A stretch of 64,000 nt of DNA from Paenibacillus brasilensis. Lineage in GTDB: Bacteria > Bacillota > Bacilli > Paenibacillales > Paenibacillaceae. The position numbers were made by a program, and so were the translations under genes. Below, piece after piece: positions 54,631 to 63,440 of the stretch. Positions within the stretch are counted from its first letter, which is position 1. The number at the start of each line of letters is the position of its first letter. Location of the stretch: positions 3,965,501 to 4,029,500 of the forward strand of contig NZ_CP045298.1 in NCBI RefSeq assembly GCF_009363115.1. The letters run 5' to 3'. Below the pieces are notes generated by a model, which did not search any database, was not told the origin of the DNA, and saw nothing but the letters and a program-made list of their open reading frames with translations.

Positions 54631-54690
54631 TTGCACATTAAACGTTCAATGTGATAGAATGGATCATATATTTGATCGTTAAACGTTCAA
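54631..54690 (+). promoter_or_regulatory. Repressor operators and divergent promoter
   Basis: TTAAACGTTCAA occurs at 54638-54649 and 54679-54690. TTGCAC (54631-54636), an 18-bp spacer and TAGAAT (54655-54660) form a plausible promoter with the first copy inside its spacer. Confidence 0.65.
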
Positions 54691-54782
54691 ATAGTTGTTA
54701 TCACTTAAACAAAGGAAGATGCAGTACTTTCTTTGGTACTTTTATCACCATTCTACCAATTTCTCAAGGAGGAATATACCCA

Positions 54783-55130
54783 GTGACCAAAAAAGCTAAC
54801 AAGCAAGCTATCATCGACATTATACGCATGAATCTAGCTTGGGAATCAGAAGAAGACACCGAAAAAGAACTACACTTTTACCACATTACTGATGCACTAA
54901 ATCGAAAATGGCAGACTATTGGCCTGAATGTCTCAGACGCTATCCAAGTATTTGAACAGGGTAATGATGACAATTGGACTCGCATTATTGAGCCAGCACC
55001 GTACAATCCTAACCTCTCCACAAACGATCTAATCAATATGCTCAATATTAGCCCTGAAGCAACAGGTATCCGTAATGATATGCAAATCATATTGAACACA
55101 GTTGAACGCCGCAATGAGTATGTAATGTGA
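54783..55130 (+). CDS. Hypothetical phage-like protein, N-half of a paralogous pair
   Basis: A 115-residue protein. GTG start five bases after AAGGAGG plus spacer. It is related to the first part of the protein at 55463: ISPEATGIRNDMQIILNTVE here against ISPKAEILIGSMKFMLTTVE there. Its end overlaps the next gene (GTGA). The two together match the length and order of the 55463 protein, so they may be one gene split by a single-base change. Function unknown. Confidence 0.6.
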   Translation: MTKKANKQAIIDIIRMNLAWESEEDTEKELHFYHITDALNRKWQTIGLNVSDAIQVFEQGNDDNWTRIIEPAPYNPNLSTNDLINMLNISPEATGIRNDMQIILNTVERRNEYVM

Positions 55131-55417
55131 ATCGTGAAAGTAGATTTCTTCTGCTTCATCAAATGAAAGATGAATACCTTCAGCATGATCAACTTACAGA
55201 TGAAAAGTTCATGCATTTGTACGCTCTGAATCCTGTGGAAGCTCTGACCATGTATTTCTTACAGTCCATTGATATTATCGCATATTGGGAATGGGCTAAC
55301 GCTAACGGTACTGCTGAGAGGGCTATACAGTACAAACGTGAGGAACCTTTATTACCGTTTATTCAGGCTATCGAACGTGCTGAGGATGAAGCGAGAGGGA
55401 TTGTTTCAGGCTTCTAA
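55127..55417 (+). CDS. Hypothetical phage-like protein, C-half of a paralogous pair
   Basis: A 96-residue protein starting at GTG inside the previous gene's stop. Residues LLLHQMKDEYLQHDQLTDEK align with LLTKMRKEYIDAYGYTEKTD of the 55463 protein, exactly where the previous gene's similarity ends. It has no ribosome site of its own, so it depends on coupling or on a joined frame. Not recognised. Confidence 0.55.
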   Translation: MNRESRFLLLHQMKDEYLQHDQLTDEKFMHLYALNPVEALTMYFLQSIDIIAYWEWANANGTAERAIQYKREEPLLPFIQAIERAEDEARGIVSGF

Positions 55418-55462
55418 TGTGTCACGTGTCACAACTATTTCCTAAAAGGAGAAGATACATAT

Positions 55463-55909
55463 ATGACAATCGCACTGAACAACCAAGAGGTAGTCAATTT
55501 GACCACTACGGAAATTCCGTACCACTCTGACCTCACGCTCGAACAAGTTTGCTATTTCCTTGATATCTCACCTAAAGCTGAAATTCTAATTGGATCAATG
55601 AAGTTCATGTTGACCACTGTCGAACGCTTAAACGAGTTTCTGAATCGCTCCACTTTTGCTAGGCATCCTTTGTCCCTGCTCACTAAAATGCGTAAAGAGT
55701 ATATTGACGCTTACGGTTACACTGAGAAAACCGACTTCGTATACGATTACTATCGTGATAAGAAAGCCGCATTCGAAAAGTTGTTTCAGGAACCTGTACA
55801 TGACTGGAAAATGGAACGATTCAATACAGATGATCCTGAACGTATTTATGACACTTATCTTGAACAAGGAAAGTATTCACATATGACACAAGTTGCCTTG
55901 TTCGCTTAG
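55463..55909 (+). CDS. Hypothetical phage-like protein
   Basis: A 148-residue protein with ATG after AAAGGAG. It appears to combine, in one frame, the parts seen separately at 54783 and 55127. Mostly helical and acidic, no membrane segment. Not recognised; likely an accessory phage or element protein. Confidence 0.62.
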   Translation: MTIALNNQEVVNLTTTEIPYHSDLTLEQVCYFLDISPKAEILIGSMKFMLTTVERLNEFLNRSTFARHPLSLLTKMRKEYIDAYGYTEKTDFVYDYYRDKKAAFEKLFQEPVHDWKMERFNTDDPERIYDTYLEQGKYSHMTQVALFA

Positions 55910-56083
55910 TTAAGTCGGTACATTAATAATCAAATGAACAATATGCATCTAACAATGTATTAATGACTTCGTGTAAAATTACCATTTCATCGTAACATCG
56001 TAATGTAACAGGCCACATTCTACTGGAATAAGCATTATAGCGTGACAATACATTCTGCCAAATCAACCAAGGAGCGATTACCA

Positions 56084-56182
56084 ATGTATAGATGCGGACG
56101 ACTCATTAAAGGAAAACTTTTCCTACAGACTTGGGATGGTCAATTAATCAGTTTGAAAGTGCTGGCTCAAGCCAATAGGTAG
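56084..56182 (+). CDS. Possible small basic peptide (32 residues)
   Basis: ATG nine bases after AAGGAG. The product MYRCGRLIKGKLFLQT is basic with one cysteine and lacks a hydrophobic core. The ribosome site is good and there is no overlap with another gene, but no homologue is known to me. A GGGGGGATA repeat starts at its stop. Confidence 0.4.
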   Translation: MYRCGRLIKGKLFLQTWDGQLISLKVLAQANR

Positions 56183-56250
56183 GGGGGATACCAAAGGAAG
56201 CTGAAACAAGAAGGAAATGCCGTATTATCCCCCTTTGATGTGTAACCAAG

Positions 56251-56272
56251 CGCCTAGCAATAGGCGTTTTTT
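56251..56272 (+). terminator. Terminator
   Basis: CGCCTA-GCAA-TAGGCG followed by seven T, about 70 bp before the zinc-ribbon membrane protein gene. Confidence 0.85.
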
Positions 56273-56341
56273 TGTTACTATAGACCCATTACCCAAGACA
56301 TGGTAAACTATTGGTATAATTTGAAAGTTGGAGGATTATAA

Positions 56342-57052
56342 ATGAATATTTGTCCGAATTGTGGTAATCAACTAGAGGAGGAAAGTCGTTTTTGTAACAA
56401 ATGCGGTACTAATTTGCTTGATGACAATGTTCCTTCAAATAAAAAGCCACGTAAAAGCAAACTTAAGAGATCTATGCTTATACTAACTACATTAATTCTA
56501 ATTGTAGGATTAACAGGTGGTTTTCTTATTTACAAAGACCATCAGCATAAAGTTGCTTTGAATAACTACAAAGAGAATCTTGACAAGGCAGCAACTCAGA
56601 TAGTTGCATATTCATTGGCTTCAGAAAAGGTTTGTGATTTATATTCAGATGTTTGGAAACGTGCAATTGATGCAGATTATTGGATCGAGGTAGACGGAAA
56701 AAAAGCCTATGATTTTAATGAGGCTATACAATATCAACGTGAAGCTTTGGAATCCAAAAATGTTTTATCGGAAATTGAAAAAGGAACAAAATCAGTAGAC
56801 GATTTAATGAGTAAGTTGAAAAATCCTCCAACTGAGTTTCAGGCTTCATATGAAAAACTAGTGGAATTATATGGACTTTATACGCAATACGCAGATCAAG
56901 CAGATTCCCCTTCTGGGAGCCTAATTGAATTTAATAAGAAGACAGATGAGCTATCGTCAGAAATCGGCAAGGAATATAACCAGTTAAAAACTATCGTACC
57001 TGATATTAAAGACAGCAGTATTAAAAACTATTTTACTCAATTCAACATCTAG
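56342..57052 (+). CDS. Zinc-ribbon membrane protein
   Basis: A 236-residue protein. Two CxxC pairs (CPNCGNQL and CNKCGTNL) in the first 30 residues form a zinc ribbon, one membrane helix follows (LILTTLILIVGLTGGFLIY, about residues 46-64), and a helical extracellular part makes up the rest. ATG follows GGAGG. This layout is common in Firmicutes. Function unknown. Confidence 0.75.
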   Translation: MNICPNCGNQLEEESRFCNKCGTNLLDDNVPSNKKPRKSKLKRSMLILTTLILIVGLTGGFLIYKDHQHKVALNNYKENLDKAATQIVAYSLASEKVCDLYSDVWKRAIDADYWIEVDGKKAYDFNEAIQYQREALESKNVLSEIEKGTKSVDDLMSKLKNPPTEFQASYEKLVELYGLYTQYADQADSPSGSLIEFNKKTDELSSEIGKEYNQLKTIVPDIKDSSIKNYFTQFNI

Positions 57053-57147
57053 TACTATTATAGTCAATAGTCACATCAATAGGGTATGATATCCCTAACA
57101 ACAGAATGGCCTAGATGGGCGGTCGGCTAGTCTCCTGTAAGGAGGTG

Positions 57148-57267
57148 ATGCCTGTGGAGGTTAAAGATGCGCTGACATTAATGATGATGTTTGGTACGCT
57201 GATCGTAGCGTTGATCGGATTAATCGTCACGATTGTTATTGCATTGAACCAAAACAAAAAGAAATAG
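57148..57267 (+). CDS. Type I toxin of the Hol_Tox (TxpA/BsrG-like) family
   Basis: A 39-residue single-helix peptide. MPVEVKDALTLMMMFGTLIV, then GLIVTIVIALNQNKKK, shows the family's short start, hydrophobic helix and lysine tail. A near-perfect extended Shine-Dalgarno (AAGGAGGTGAT) lies just before it; GTG 57154 is an alternative start. Such toxins are kept silent by an antisense RNA overlapping the 3' end; hairpins at 57312-57331 and 57339-57374 are consistent with that. Confidence 0.75.
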   Translation: MPVEVKDALTLMMMFGTLIVALIGLIVTIVIALNQNKKK

Positions 57268-57338
57268 ACCGCCTCACCCAAAGGTACGGTCTATTTCGCT
57301 GACCTAACGCTGACCGCTCTTCAAGGCGGTCGTTGCCA

Positions 57339-57374
57339 AAGAGTAGGGATGCGCTAACATCCTTGCTCTTTTTT
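57339..57374. terminator. Terminator of the type I toxin locus
   Basis: AAGAGTAGGGATG / CATCCTTGCTCTT with wobble pairs, followed by TTTT. A second stem GACCGC / GCGGTC lies just upstream. It may end both the toxin mRNA and an antisense RNA. Confidence 0.72.
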
Positions 57375-57470
57375 AGTATATACTTCTTAGCTATATTTTA
57401 TCACAGTAATAAGAGCCAAAGAAAGTATTAAGTAAAACGATGATTTTATACAGAAGGCGGTGGTACTAAA

Positions 57471-57694
57471 ATGAATGAGAACAAGAAACGCGAAATTGTA
57501 ATGTTTGTAATCAGAGAATTAAGGGAGTATTCCTGTTATTGTGGTAGAGGAAATATGAGTTTTTCAAAAATTCATTTTAACAATGACTACTGGACGATGT
57601 TGATATAAAATGCGAAACAAATACTTGTGATCATACAAGGACAGTTAAAATGTATTATCCAGATGAATTATGTCCAAATTATTGGGCTAGATAA
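57471..57694 (+). pseudogene. Small hypothetical gene with a frameshift
   Basis: The first frame (MNENKKREIVMFVIRELREY) with CYCGRGN stops at 57609. Losing one base near 57598 explains it, since the next frame carries on with KCETNTCDHTRTVKMYYPDE to a TAA at 57692. The restored protein of about 74 residues has several Cys, suggesting a zinc-binding fold. Ribosome site GAAGGCGG upstream. Not recognised. Confidence 0.45.
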
Positions 57695-57728
57695 AATAAC
57701 ACTTTTACTAGGAAACGAGGTGTAGCAA

Positions 57729-58046
57729 ATGGATTCTCAATCAAAATATAACCGAAGTATGATGGATTACAACAATCTAAGAGATAGCAATAATTCATCA
57801 GGATATTTTTTAGAGCAAATAAGGAAAGGTGAAATAGTAAGAGCAGTGGACTTGTTTGTTGGGGGTCACTATGTTGTTTCACCATTGAATCTTCTGAAGA
57901 TCAAACACAGAGATAGAAGGTGTGTTATAGCTGAATTTGAATTAGATGAGTTGGATAATCCCATAAGGGCTAAAGTTCGTTTTGATGACAATAATCGATC
58001 AGGTATGGTTGATTTGCATGATTTAGATATTATTCAAAGTAGCTGA
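57729..58046 (+). CDS. Hypothetical protein
   Basis: A 105-residue protein, ATG after AAACGAGG. The first third is polar (YNRSMMDYNNLRDSNNSSG), the rest alternates strands and acidic turns (AVDLFVGGHYVVSPLNLLKI). No motif is recognised. It opens a run of unknown genes on one strand. Confidence 0.55.
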   Translation: MDSQSKYNRSMMDYNNLRDSNNSSGYFLEQIRKGEIVRAVDLFVGGHYVVSPLNLLKIKHRDRRCVIAEFELDELDNPIRAKVRFDDNNRSGMVDLHDLDIIQSS

Positions 58047-58076
58047 TAAAGCAATTCTTTTATAGGAGATGTCTAT

Positions 58077-58694
58077 ATGAAATTGTATATTGCTGGGATC
58101 AATCACAATGACCCTGTTTCAAGAACAGGGCTAATTCAATGGTTACATGAGATTAAAGCTGAAAACCAAAGTGAACCCGACTTTATTGCTTCAGAATGGG
58201 ACGAGGAGGTATATACAAAGGTAGCCGCCCAAAGGTCATATCTTTCGCAATTAATAGAAAAGGAGTGGCCAGATTTAAATCAAAAACAAATTGAATCTAT
58301 CTCAAAAACATTGGCTTTTGAAGGAGATAGCCACAAAGGTATCTTTGATAATGTAAATGTTCTATGGCTTGACCATTCAAGAGATGTAGATCAAGAAGCT
58401 GTTGACAAATTTGCGATTTTGAGACTTCAGACTTTGAAAATGCATTGTAACAACGATGCGAAGTTTAACTTTATTGAAGAACTGAGTCGAAATCTAAAAA
58501 AGAGCGAATGCCCAGATATTCCGACTACAGAAAGAGATATCAAGTTTGCAAGCACAATCTTTGCTTATGTTGAAAAGAATAAATGTGAGTGGGGAATTAT
58601 CATTGTCGGTTCTTTGCATGCCTCTGAAGAAGAGGGAGCGATGAGAAATCAACTTGAACACAAGGGTTACGAATGCATTGTTAAGCATTTTTGA
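58077..58694 (+). CDS. Hypothetical protein, possibly TraB/TIKI-like
   Basis: A 205-residue protein. IAGINHNDPVSRTGLIQWL near the start, DFIASEWDEE, and IIIVGSLHASEEEGAMRNQL near the end recall, loosely, the GxxH and Glu motifs of TraB/ChaN-type metalloproteins. That link is weak. ATG after AGGAGATG. Adjacent to the UPF0489 gene. Confidence 0.5.
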   Translation: MKLYIAGINHNDPVSRTGLIQWLHEIKAENQSEPDFIASEWDEEVYTKVAAQRSYLSQLIEKEWPDLNQKQIESISKTLAFEGDSHKGIFDNVNVLWLDHSRDVDQEAVDKFAILRLQTLKMHCNNDAKFNFIEELSRNLKKSECPDIPTTERDIKFASTIFAYVEKNKCEWGIIIVGSLHASEEEGAMRNQLEHKGYECIVKHF

Positions 58695-58743
58695 TTTCAT
58701 TATTTGTAGATCAGATCAGTCTTTCATGAGGTGGCGGGGATAA

Positions 58744-59526
58744 TTGAATAACGAATGGGAAAATGATGTTAATTGGAAAGTTCATACTGACAACAAAAAA
58801 GTTTACATAATGAGAGAACATAATTGGGCTTTCGCAGCATGGGAGTTAGCAAAACTTGATGAACGAATAAAGGAACAATCCTTAGTTGTTCATGTTGATG
58901 CACACCTAGATGATGTTCCTGATGGTGTTTTAGTTAAAAACCTATTGGAAGCTAAAACAGAAAGTGAAATATTAAGCTTAAGCCAAGGCCATGACTACAC
59001 GACTGGTTCTTTATCATCTGAGTCGTATTTAATGCGAATTGACAACTTTATTTGGGCATCTCTTGCTCGTAAAACCATTGAAGAAGTAATTTATGTTTCA
59101 AGATACAGAGACGACATTTTTACGCTGGAAGAACTGAGAGAAGAAGAAACCCAACTAAGCAAATTGATACGCTCTAAATTACCCATAAACTTTAACTATA
59201 AGCACCAGAGATTTAGAGAAATTGATGATTTTCTTCATGCATTTGATCAGGACTCATTTAGTAAAAAAGTCGGTAACAGATCTGCTATCCTAGATCTTGA
59301 TTTAGATGTGTTTAATGAAGTTGACGATACAATAGAACCAGTTATTACCCCCTTATTTCAAGTAAGAGACCAGGTCGAAAGGTTACTAAATTTATATCCT
59401 TGGGATATTATAACAATTGCAATATCTCCAATATACTGCGGAGGACACTCAGAAGCAGAATTATTGCTAGATAATGTATTAAAGGTCATGAATATAGAGA
59501 TAACGGATTTATCTAAATGGCAGTAA
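58744..59526 (+). CDS. UPF0489 family, arginase-like fold
   Basis: A 260-residue protein starting at TTG after GAGGTGGCGG. VVHVDAHLDD, ILDLDLDVF and ISPIYCGGHSEAE are the metal-ligand motifs of UPF0489. One studied member, OspR, is a peptide arginase turning arginine into ornithine in a ribosomal peptide. Whether this one acts on a peptide is unknown; no precursor was seen beside it. Confidence 0.78.
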   Translation: MNNEWENDVNWKVHTDNKKVYIMREHNWAFAAWELAKLDERIKEQSLVVHVDAHLDDVPDGVLVKNLLEAKTESEILSLSQGHDYTTGSLSSESYLMRIDNFIWASLARKTIEEVIYVSRYRDDIFTLEELREEETQLSKLIRSKLPINFNYKHQRFREIDDFLHAFDQDSFSKKVGNRSAILDLDLDVFNEVDDTIEPVITPLFQVRDQVERLLNLYPWDIITIAISPIYCGGHSEAELLLDNVLKVMNIEITDLSKWQ

Positions 59527-59571
59527 ATCGAATCTTTGATTTGGGTAGCATCAATTAAAGGAGAGGGTTCC

Positions 59572-59736
59572 ATGAAAAAAGGCATAAAAATTAGCGGAGC
59601 AGTTTTTGCTACTGAAGGAAACGTTGATCACGATGAATTTATTGATAAGTTTATAGAGTTTGTTGAATCTAATGGCTGGGAATTTGGTGGAGGAAGTAGA
59701 TTAATAGATGAAGATGGAAATGATATTAAAGAATAG
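59572..59736 (+). CDS. Small hypothetical protein (54 residues)
   Basis: ATG after AAAGGAGAGGG. It has a short strand-helix pattern (KISGAVFATEGNVDHDEF, then FIEFVESNGWEFGGG) and a strongly acidic end. It follows the UPF0489 gene by 45 bp and may be a partner protein. Not recognised. Confidence 0.55.
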   Translation: MKKGIKISGAVFATEGNVDHDEFIDKFIEFVESNGWEFGGGSRLIDEDGNDIKE

Positions 59737-59839
59737 CTAGCTTAGCTAATAAAGTAGCTCTCAAGAAACTGGACGTTCTCTCGTTACTGTGTAATTAACG
59801 AACAAATGATTATGTAAGAAAGGGATACTAAATAAATTC

Positions 59840-60556
59840 ATGAGTTATCACGAACTAGCTGTTGAGAGAATTAAGAATATTGACGCAAATCAATACATTG
59901 GAGTTTCCAATAAAAGATATTCTGAAGTCAGATCGAGAGGTGAATACGAAGTAGATGCTAGGTTGATTGCTGAGTATTACCGAAGGGTTGGTGTTTATTT
60001 ACAGTTTATCTCTAAAGAAGTCACAAGTATTTATGCAGGAATGGATATGTTAATAGGCTATAAAATGGTCGATAATGAATGGGATGAGCTATTGGTAAAA
60101 TGCCCAAACTTTGTAGAAATTGATTTTATGCTTATGAAATTAATAAGCATACACTATCTACGATGGTGCACTCTGCTTGATAATAACAACAATATTGCAC
60201 TTCAGTTTCCAGACATATATGAACCGATGATAATATTGTTTGAAAGAGGTGGTGGACGGATTAGTACGCATCATCATGAGTTGGTTGGTGGATTTGGAGC
60301 ATTTTCTCGTTCAATTGATGCAAAAAGAGGGGACATGAAACCTATTGATATTAGTGATAATGAGCTTAAAACAATAATTGAAGAGTTAGAACTAGCAGAA
60401 GCTTATCTGGTAGAGCATAAAAAAGGAAATCTAACAGAAAAATACTGCATTCGCTGTGGGAACAGATTAATTATCCATTCTAACAATAAATTTGGTCAAC
60501 AATGGTACAAAATTAAGTGTGAAACCAAAGATTGTTTTGATATCAATTTCTCATGA
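59840..60556 (+). CDS. Hypothetical protein with C-terminal zinc ribbon
   Basis: A 238-residue protein. The first 190 residues are mainly helical (DARLIAEYYRRVGVYLQFIS); the end has YCIRCGNRL and KCETKDCFD, two cysteine pairs that probably bind zinc. ATG after AAGAAAGGG. Not recognised. Confidence 0.55.
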   Translation: MSYHELAVERIKNIDANQYIGVSNKRYSEVRSRGEYEVDARLIAEYYRRVGVYLQFISKEVTSIYAGMDMLIGYKMVDNEWDELLVKCPNFVEIDFMLMKLISIHYLRWCTLLDNNNNIALQFPDIYEPMIILFERGGGRISTHHHELVGGFGAFSRSIDAKRGDMKPIDISDNELKTIIEELELAEAYLVEHKKGNLTEKYCIRCGNRLIIHSNNKFGQQWYKIKCETKDCFDINFS

Positions 60557-60608
60557 TGTACATAAAAATGAGGCTTATATTAAAAAGAGAAAAAGGAGAG
60601 CGAGTGCA

Positions 60609-60923
60609 ATGAGAGAAGGGTTGGTACTACTAGAATTGTATGAGAACAAATTAATTTTTTTTGAATTTAAGAAAAAGGCTGTCACTTTGATACCTGATAT
60701 TATTCGCGAGGAATTCAAGGATGCGCAAGTGATTAATGAACACAACAGTAAAGAAAAAGTGATTTATCAGGTATACCTTATTGAAAACCACGTTGAATTT
60801 ACCATTCGAATAATCGCTTCATATTTGAATGATTCCGTCACTATTGTTGCTGACGAGGCGAGTATAACAATCAGAGCTTATCAAGCCTTGCATAGAAAAC
60901 TTGCAAATGACGCATTAGATTAA
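60609..60923 (+). CDS. Hypothetical protein
   Basis: A 104-residue protein from ATG 60609, after AAGGAGAGCG; an upstream frame lacks a site. Small mixed alpha/beta layout (GLVLLELYENKLIFFEFKKK, then VEFTIRIIASYLND). Not recognised. It follows the zinc-ribbon gene by 52 bp. Confidence 0.55.
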   Translation: MREGLVLLELYENKLIFFEFKKKAVTLIPDIIREEFKDAQVINEHNSKEKVIYQVYLIENHVEFTIRIIASYLNDSVTIVADEASITIRAYQALHRKLANDALD

Positions 60924-61285
60924 AAGAAGACTAATTTGGACTAAATACATTAAACGATTGGTGAAAGTGCTAGATTACTACGTCAATATTTAAACGCCAT
61001 CTCAATAATTTTGCCTTTTGATGGTAAGACATATTCAATTGACATAGATAGAAGTAGCCTGAATAATTTCTTAGGGTATAAAATCGAAAGTTTCAGCACC
61101 GAGGACAGATCTTGGAACGACAATTCTCTGATCCATATATCTATGATAAATGCAATCAGCAAAAATTCTTTGACACATTCGTCAAAATTAATTAATTGTA
61201 AGGGCGTGGGTCAACCGCGTCTTTTTTGTTTCCTATTTATAGTATAATGAACGTTATAAGATAGACTAAAGGAGCAGCTTCATAT
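60924..61285. other. Intergenic region with degenerate coding and a terminator
   Basis: A frame near 61011-61190 has plausible composition but no start or ribosome site. A hairpin at about 61200-61228 with a T run (GTCTTTTTT) ends it. Confidence 0.35.
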
Positions 61286-61759
61286 ATGAATCTAAACCAG
61301 CATCACACAATGACCTACACGCTAAACAGCGGTATTAAAGGAACAGTCAATCTATCCAGCAAACAAATTCAAGACTGGATAGAATCTTATCGTGTAGGCA
61401 GTAAATATGTGACAACAGTAGGCAAAGAACATTTTGGATTGAATCCTGAGCTTGTTGCAGATTTTAAAGTACATAATGAATTTTCCGAGCAAAGGGAATA
61501 TGTAGCAGCAATACAGCAACCAACAGTAGCGAGTAAGCCTAAAGAACAGCTAGCAGAAGAAAACAGCCAGTATAAAACATTAATTCAGGTAGAGTGTAAA
61601 TGTGGAGCTTCCTATATAGAGGAATCAGCATACAAGAGGAACAAATGGGGCTGTAAAGAGTGTGGAGATATTGTATTCTTGGATAGAAAGAAGGGTATGG
61701 TTGATACAGAGAAGGGTAAGGCTTGGTATATGACCAACAGGTACTTTGTTGAGAGGTGA
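61286..61759 (+). CDS. Hypothetical protein with a zinc-ribbon motif
   Basis: A 157-residue protein. ATG follows AAAGGAGC. The middle is polar and glutamine-rich; ECKCGASYIEESAYKRNKWG with CKECGD forms two Cys pairs. It resembles small phage- or plasmid-borne zinc proteins. Function unknown. Confidence 0.55.
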   Translation: MNLNQHHTMTYTLNSGIKGTVNLSSKQIQDWIESYRVGSKYVTTVGKEHFGLNPELVADFKVHNEFSEQREYVAAIQQPTVASKPKEQLAEENSQYKTLIQVECKCGASYIEESAYKRNKWGCKECGDIVFLDRKKGMVDTEKGKAWYMTNRYFVER

Positions 61760-62703
61760 ACATTTAACATAGCGTTAAACTCAGTGATATCAAGGGTTAT
61801 GATATAATGTAGAAAGCTTGAGTTCCAGCTTCAGCTATTCTCATATTAACAGTTACGGGTAAGATACTCACGCAAAGCCCAGACACAGCGATAGGTGTTA
61901 CCATAGATAAAATGGTCGGTATTGAATTTGATGATAGAGAGTGCAATCATGTAATTCTTGGGTGCTAACATCCTCCTGTGGGGCTATTTGCGGTTTGGTT
62001 TTTCTTACCATTGTAATATCATATGGTATAGCACTCAATTAAAAATTTCGGAATCGGGTGAAAGTATGGTACTGACAGACAAGACATGTGGAGTGCGTGG
62101 TGTTGATGAAATTAAGGTGTAGCCAAGCAATAAACTTTTGACATTCAAAATAAACATCTGACACTGACAGGGTAAATGATTGAGGAAAACGGGAAAACCA
62201 ACAACCTCAAGTTTTCCCCTGTTTTTATTCCAATTCTTTATTCTCAAAATAATAATGTTTTGGTTGAAAAAATTGTTATGAAGAGTACGGCTTTAGCACT
62301 AAAGAAGAGAATACGAAAAGTTCATTATGGAAAGTTGTTTATACTTGAAAACGATGAAAATTGAGCGAAAAGGAATGGATGAAAATAAAGGATACGCTAG
62401 TTCTGTATATTTTAACCTTAGCTTATAGGCTGGAATGTGATGATGGTCACTAAACAGAGGTTGAAAATGGAAAAACATCTGCTAATCCTGTATTGTTGTA
62501 ATTGCCACATCCTTGTTGTCAATAATACGTAATCCATACATGTGAAGTCGGTTGCTTTGCTGAAACGAGTAAGGTGAGATGTTTAACAAGAAGCATCGAT
62601 GCCTAGTCCCTTTCTGCAATGACGGAAGGGTTTTTGTTTTTTAAATGGAATCTATCGTTTTTGCATATGTTTAAAAACAAACTATTAGGAGGTTTTGCTT
62701 TGC
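61760..62703. other. Long intergenic region, no supported gene
   Basis: Nearly 950 bp without a gene I can support. A hairpin at about 62185-62230 (GGGAAAAC / GTTTTCCC) is followed by T. A stretch ACGCAAAGCC near 61875 sits between GGTAA and TTACC arms (61859-61903), an aptamer-like layout whose class I cannot assign. Confidence 0.35.
62608..62635 (+). terminator. Terminator before the Crp/Fnr gene
   Basis: CCCTTTC / GGAAGGG hairpin, imperfect, followed by TTTTTG. Confidence 0.65.
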
Positions 62704-63381
62704 ATGGATCCTGAGAAGTTCGCTAACATTGTATCCAAATTCCCCTGCTTCTCCGTAGTTCCTCTCGAAAAGTGGCAAAATACAGGGGCTTCCATCATAA
62801 GTCTTTCCGCCCAACCGGTTCTGGAGGAGGGACACATTTTCGAACATGCCTCTTTCGTGTTACGGGGGAGTGTGCGCATCTACAAAATAAGCCCGTCTGG
62901 GAGAGAATTGACACTGTATCGGGTGAAAAGTGGCGAAGTTTGCGTCATTATGATGGCCAGCATTCTAGGTGAAACAGGGTACGAAGCGTTAGCGGAAACG
63001 GAAGAAGAAACGGAATTGCTCGTACTTCCCGTCGCCTTGTTTAAACACTGGATGGATACATATAAAGAGCTAAACCAATTCATTTACCGTCTGTTCATTA
63101 AAAGAATGATTTCGGTTACTAGTCTTATTGAAGATATTACGTTCCTTCCTATGGACCGCAGAGTGGCGGAACTGTTACTACGGAAAACGAATACCAATAC
63201 CAATTCAGAAGCACCCCTGTATGCTACCCATGAGGCATTGTCTTTGGAATTAGGCACAGCAAGGGAAGTAGTAAGCAGGGTACTGAAGGAATTTGAGAGG
63301 CTTGGATGGATTCAATTGGGACGAGGTAAAATTTATTTGCTTCAGCGCTTCGAGCTTGAACAGTTGGCTCAAGTAAAGTGA
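62704..63381 (+). CDS. Crp/Fnr family transcriptional regulator
   Basis: About 225 residues from ATG 62704, eleven bases after AGGAGG; a TTG at 62695 is an alternative. A cyclic-nucleotide-type beta roll (residues about 15-130, FEHASFVLRGSVRIYKIS) is followed by a winged helix with SLELGTAREVVSRVLKEF. One Cys lies at KFPCFS; the Fnr four-cysteine iron-sulfur site is absent. It probably controls the DUF2892 and AhpD-like genes downstream. Confidence 0.88.
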   Translation: MDPEKFANIVSKFPCFSVVPLEKWQNTGASIISLSAQPVLEEGHIFEHASFVLRGSVRIYKISPSGRELTLYRVKSGEVCVIMMASILGETGYEALAETEEETELLVLPVALFKHWMDTYKELNQFIYRLFIKRMISVTSLIEDITFLPMDRRVAELLLRKTNTNTNSEAPLYATHEALSLELGTAREVVSRVLKEFERLGWIQLGRGKIYLLQRFELEQLAQVK

Positions 63382-63440
63382 TTATGTCACAGAAGCAAAG
63401 CGTTTTTATCCCTTAAAATGACCACAGGAGGGATGAAAAC

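Noticed and set aside
61859..61903. Possible cyclic-di-GMP-I type riboswitch (ACGCAAAG between GGTAA and TTACC arms)
   Set aside because: The preceding GGCAAA element and the second conserved helix of that class are not visible, and no gene with a ribosome site follows closely.
62176..62364. 62-codon frame
   Set aside because: It begins in a hairpin region without a ribosome site, and the composition is not convincing.
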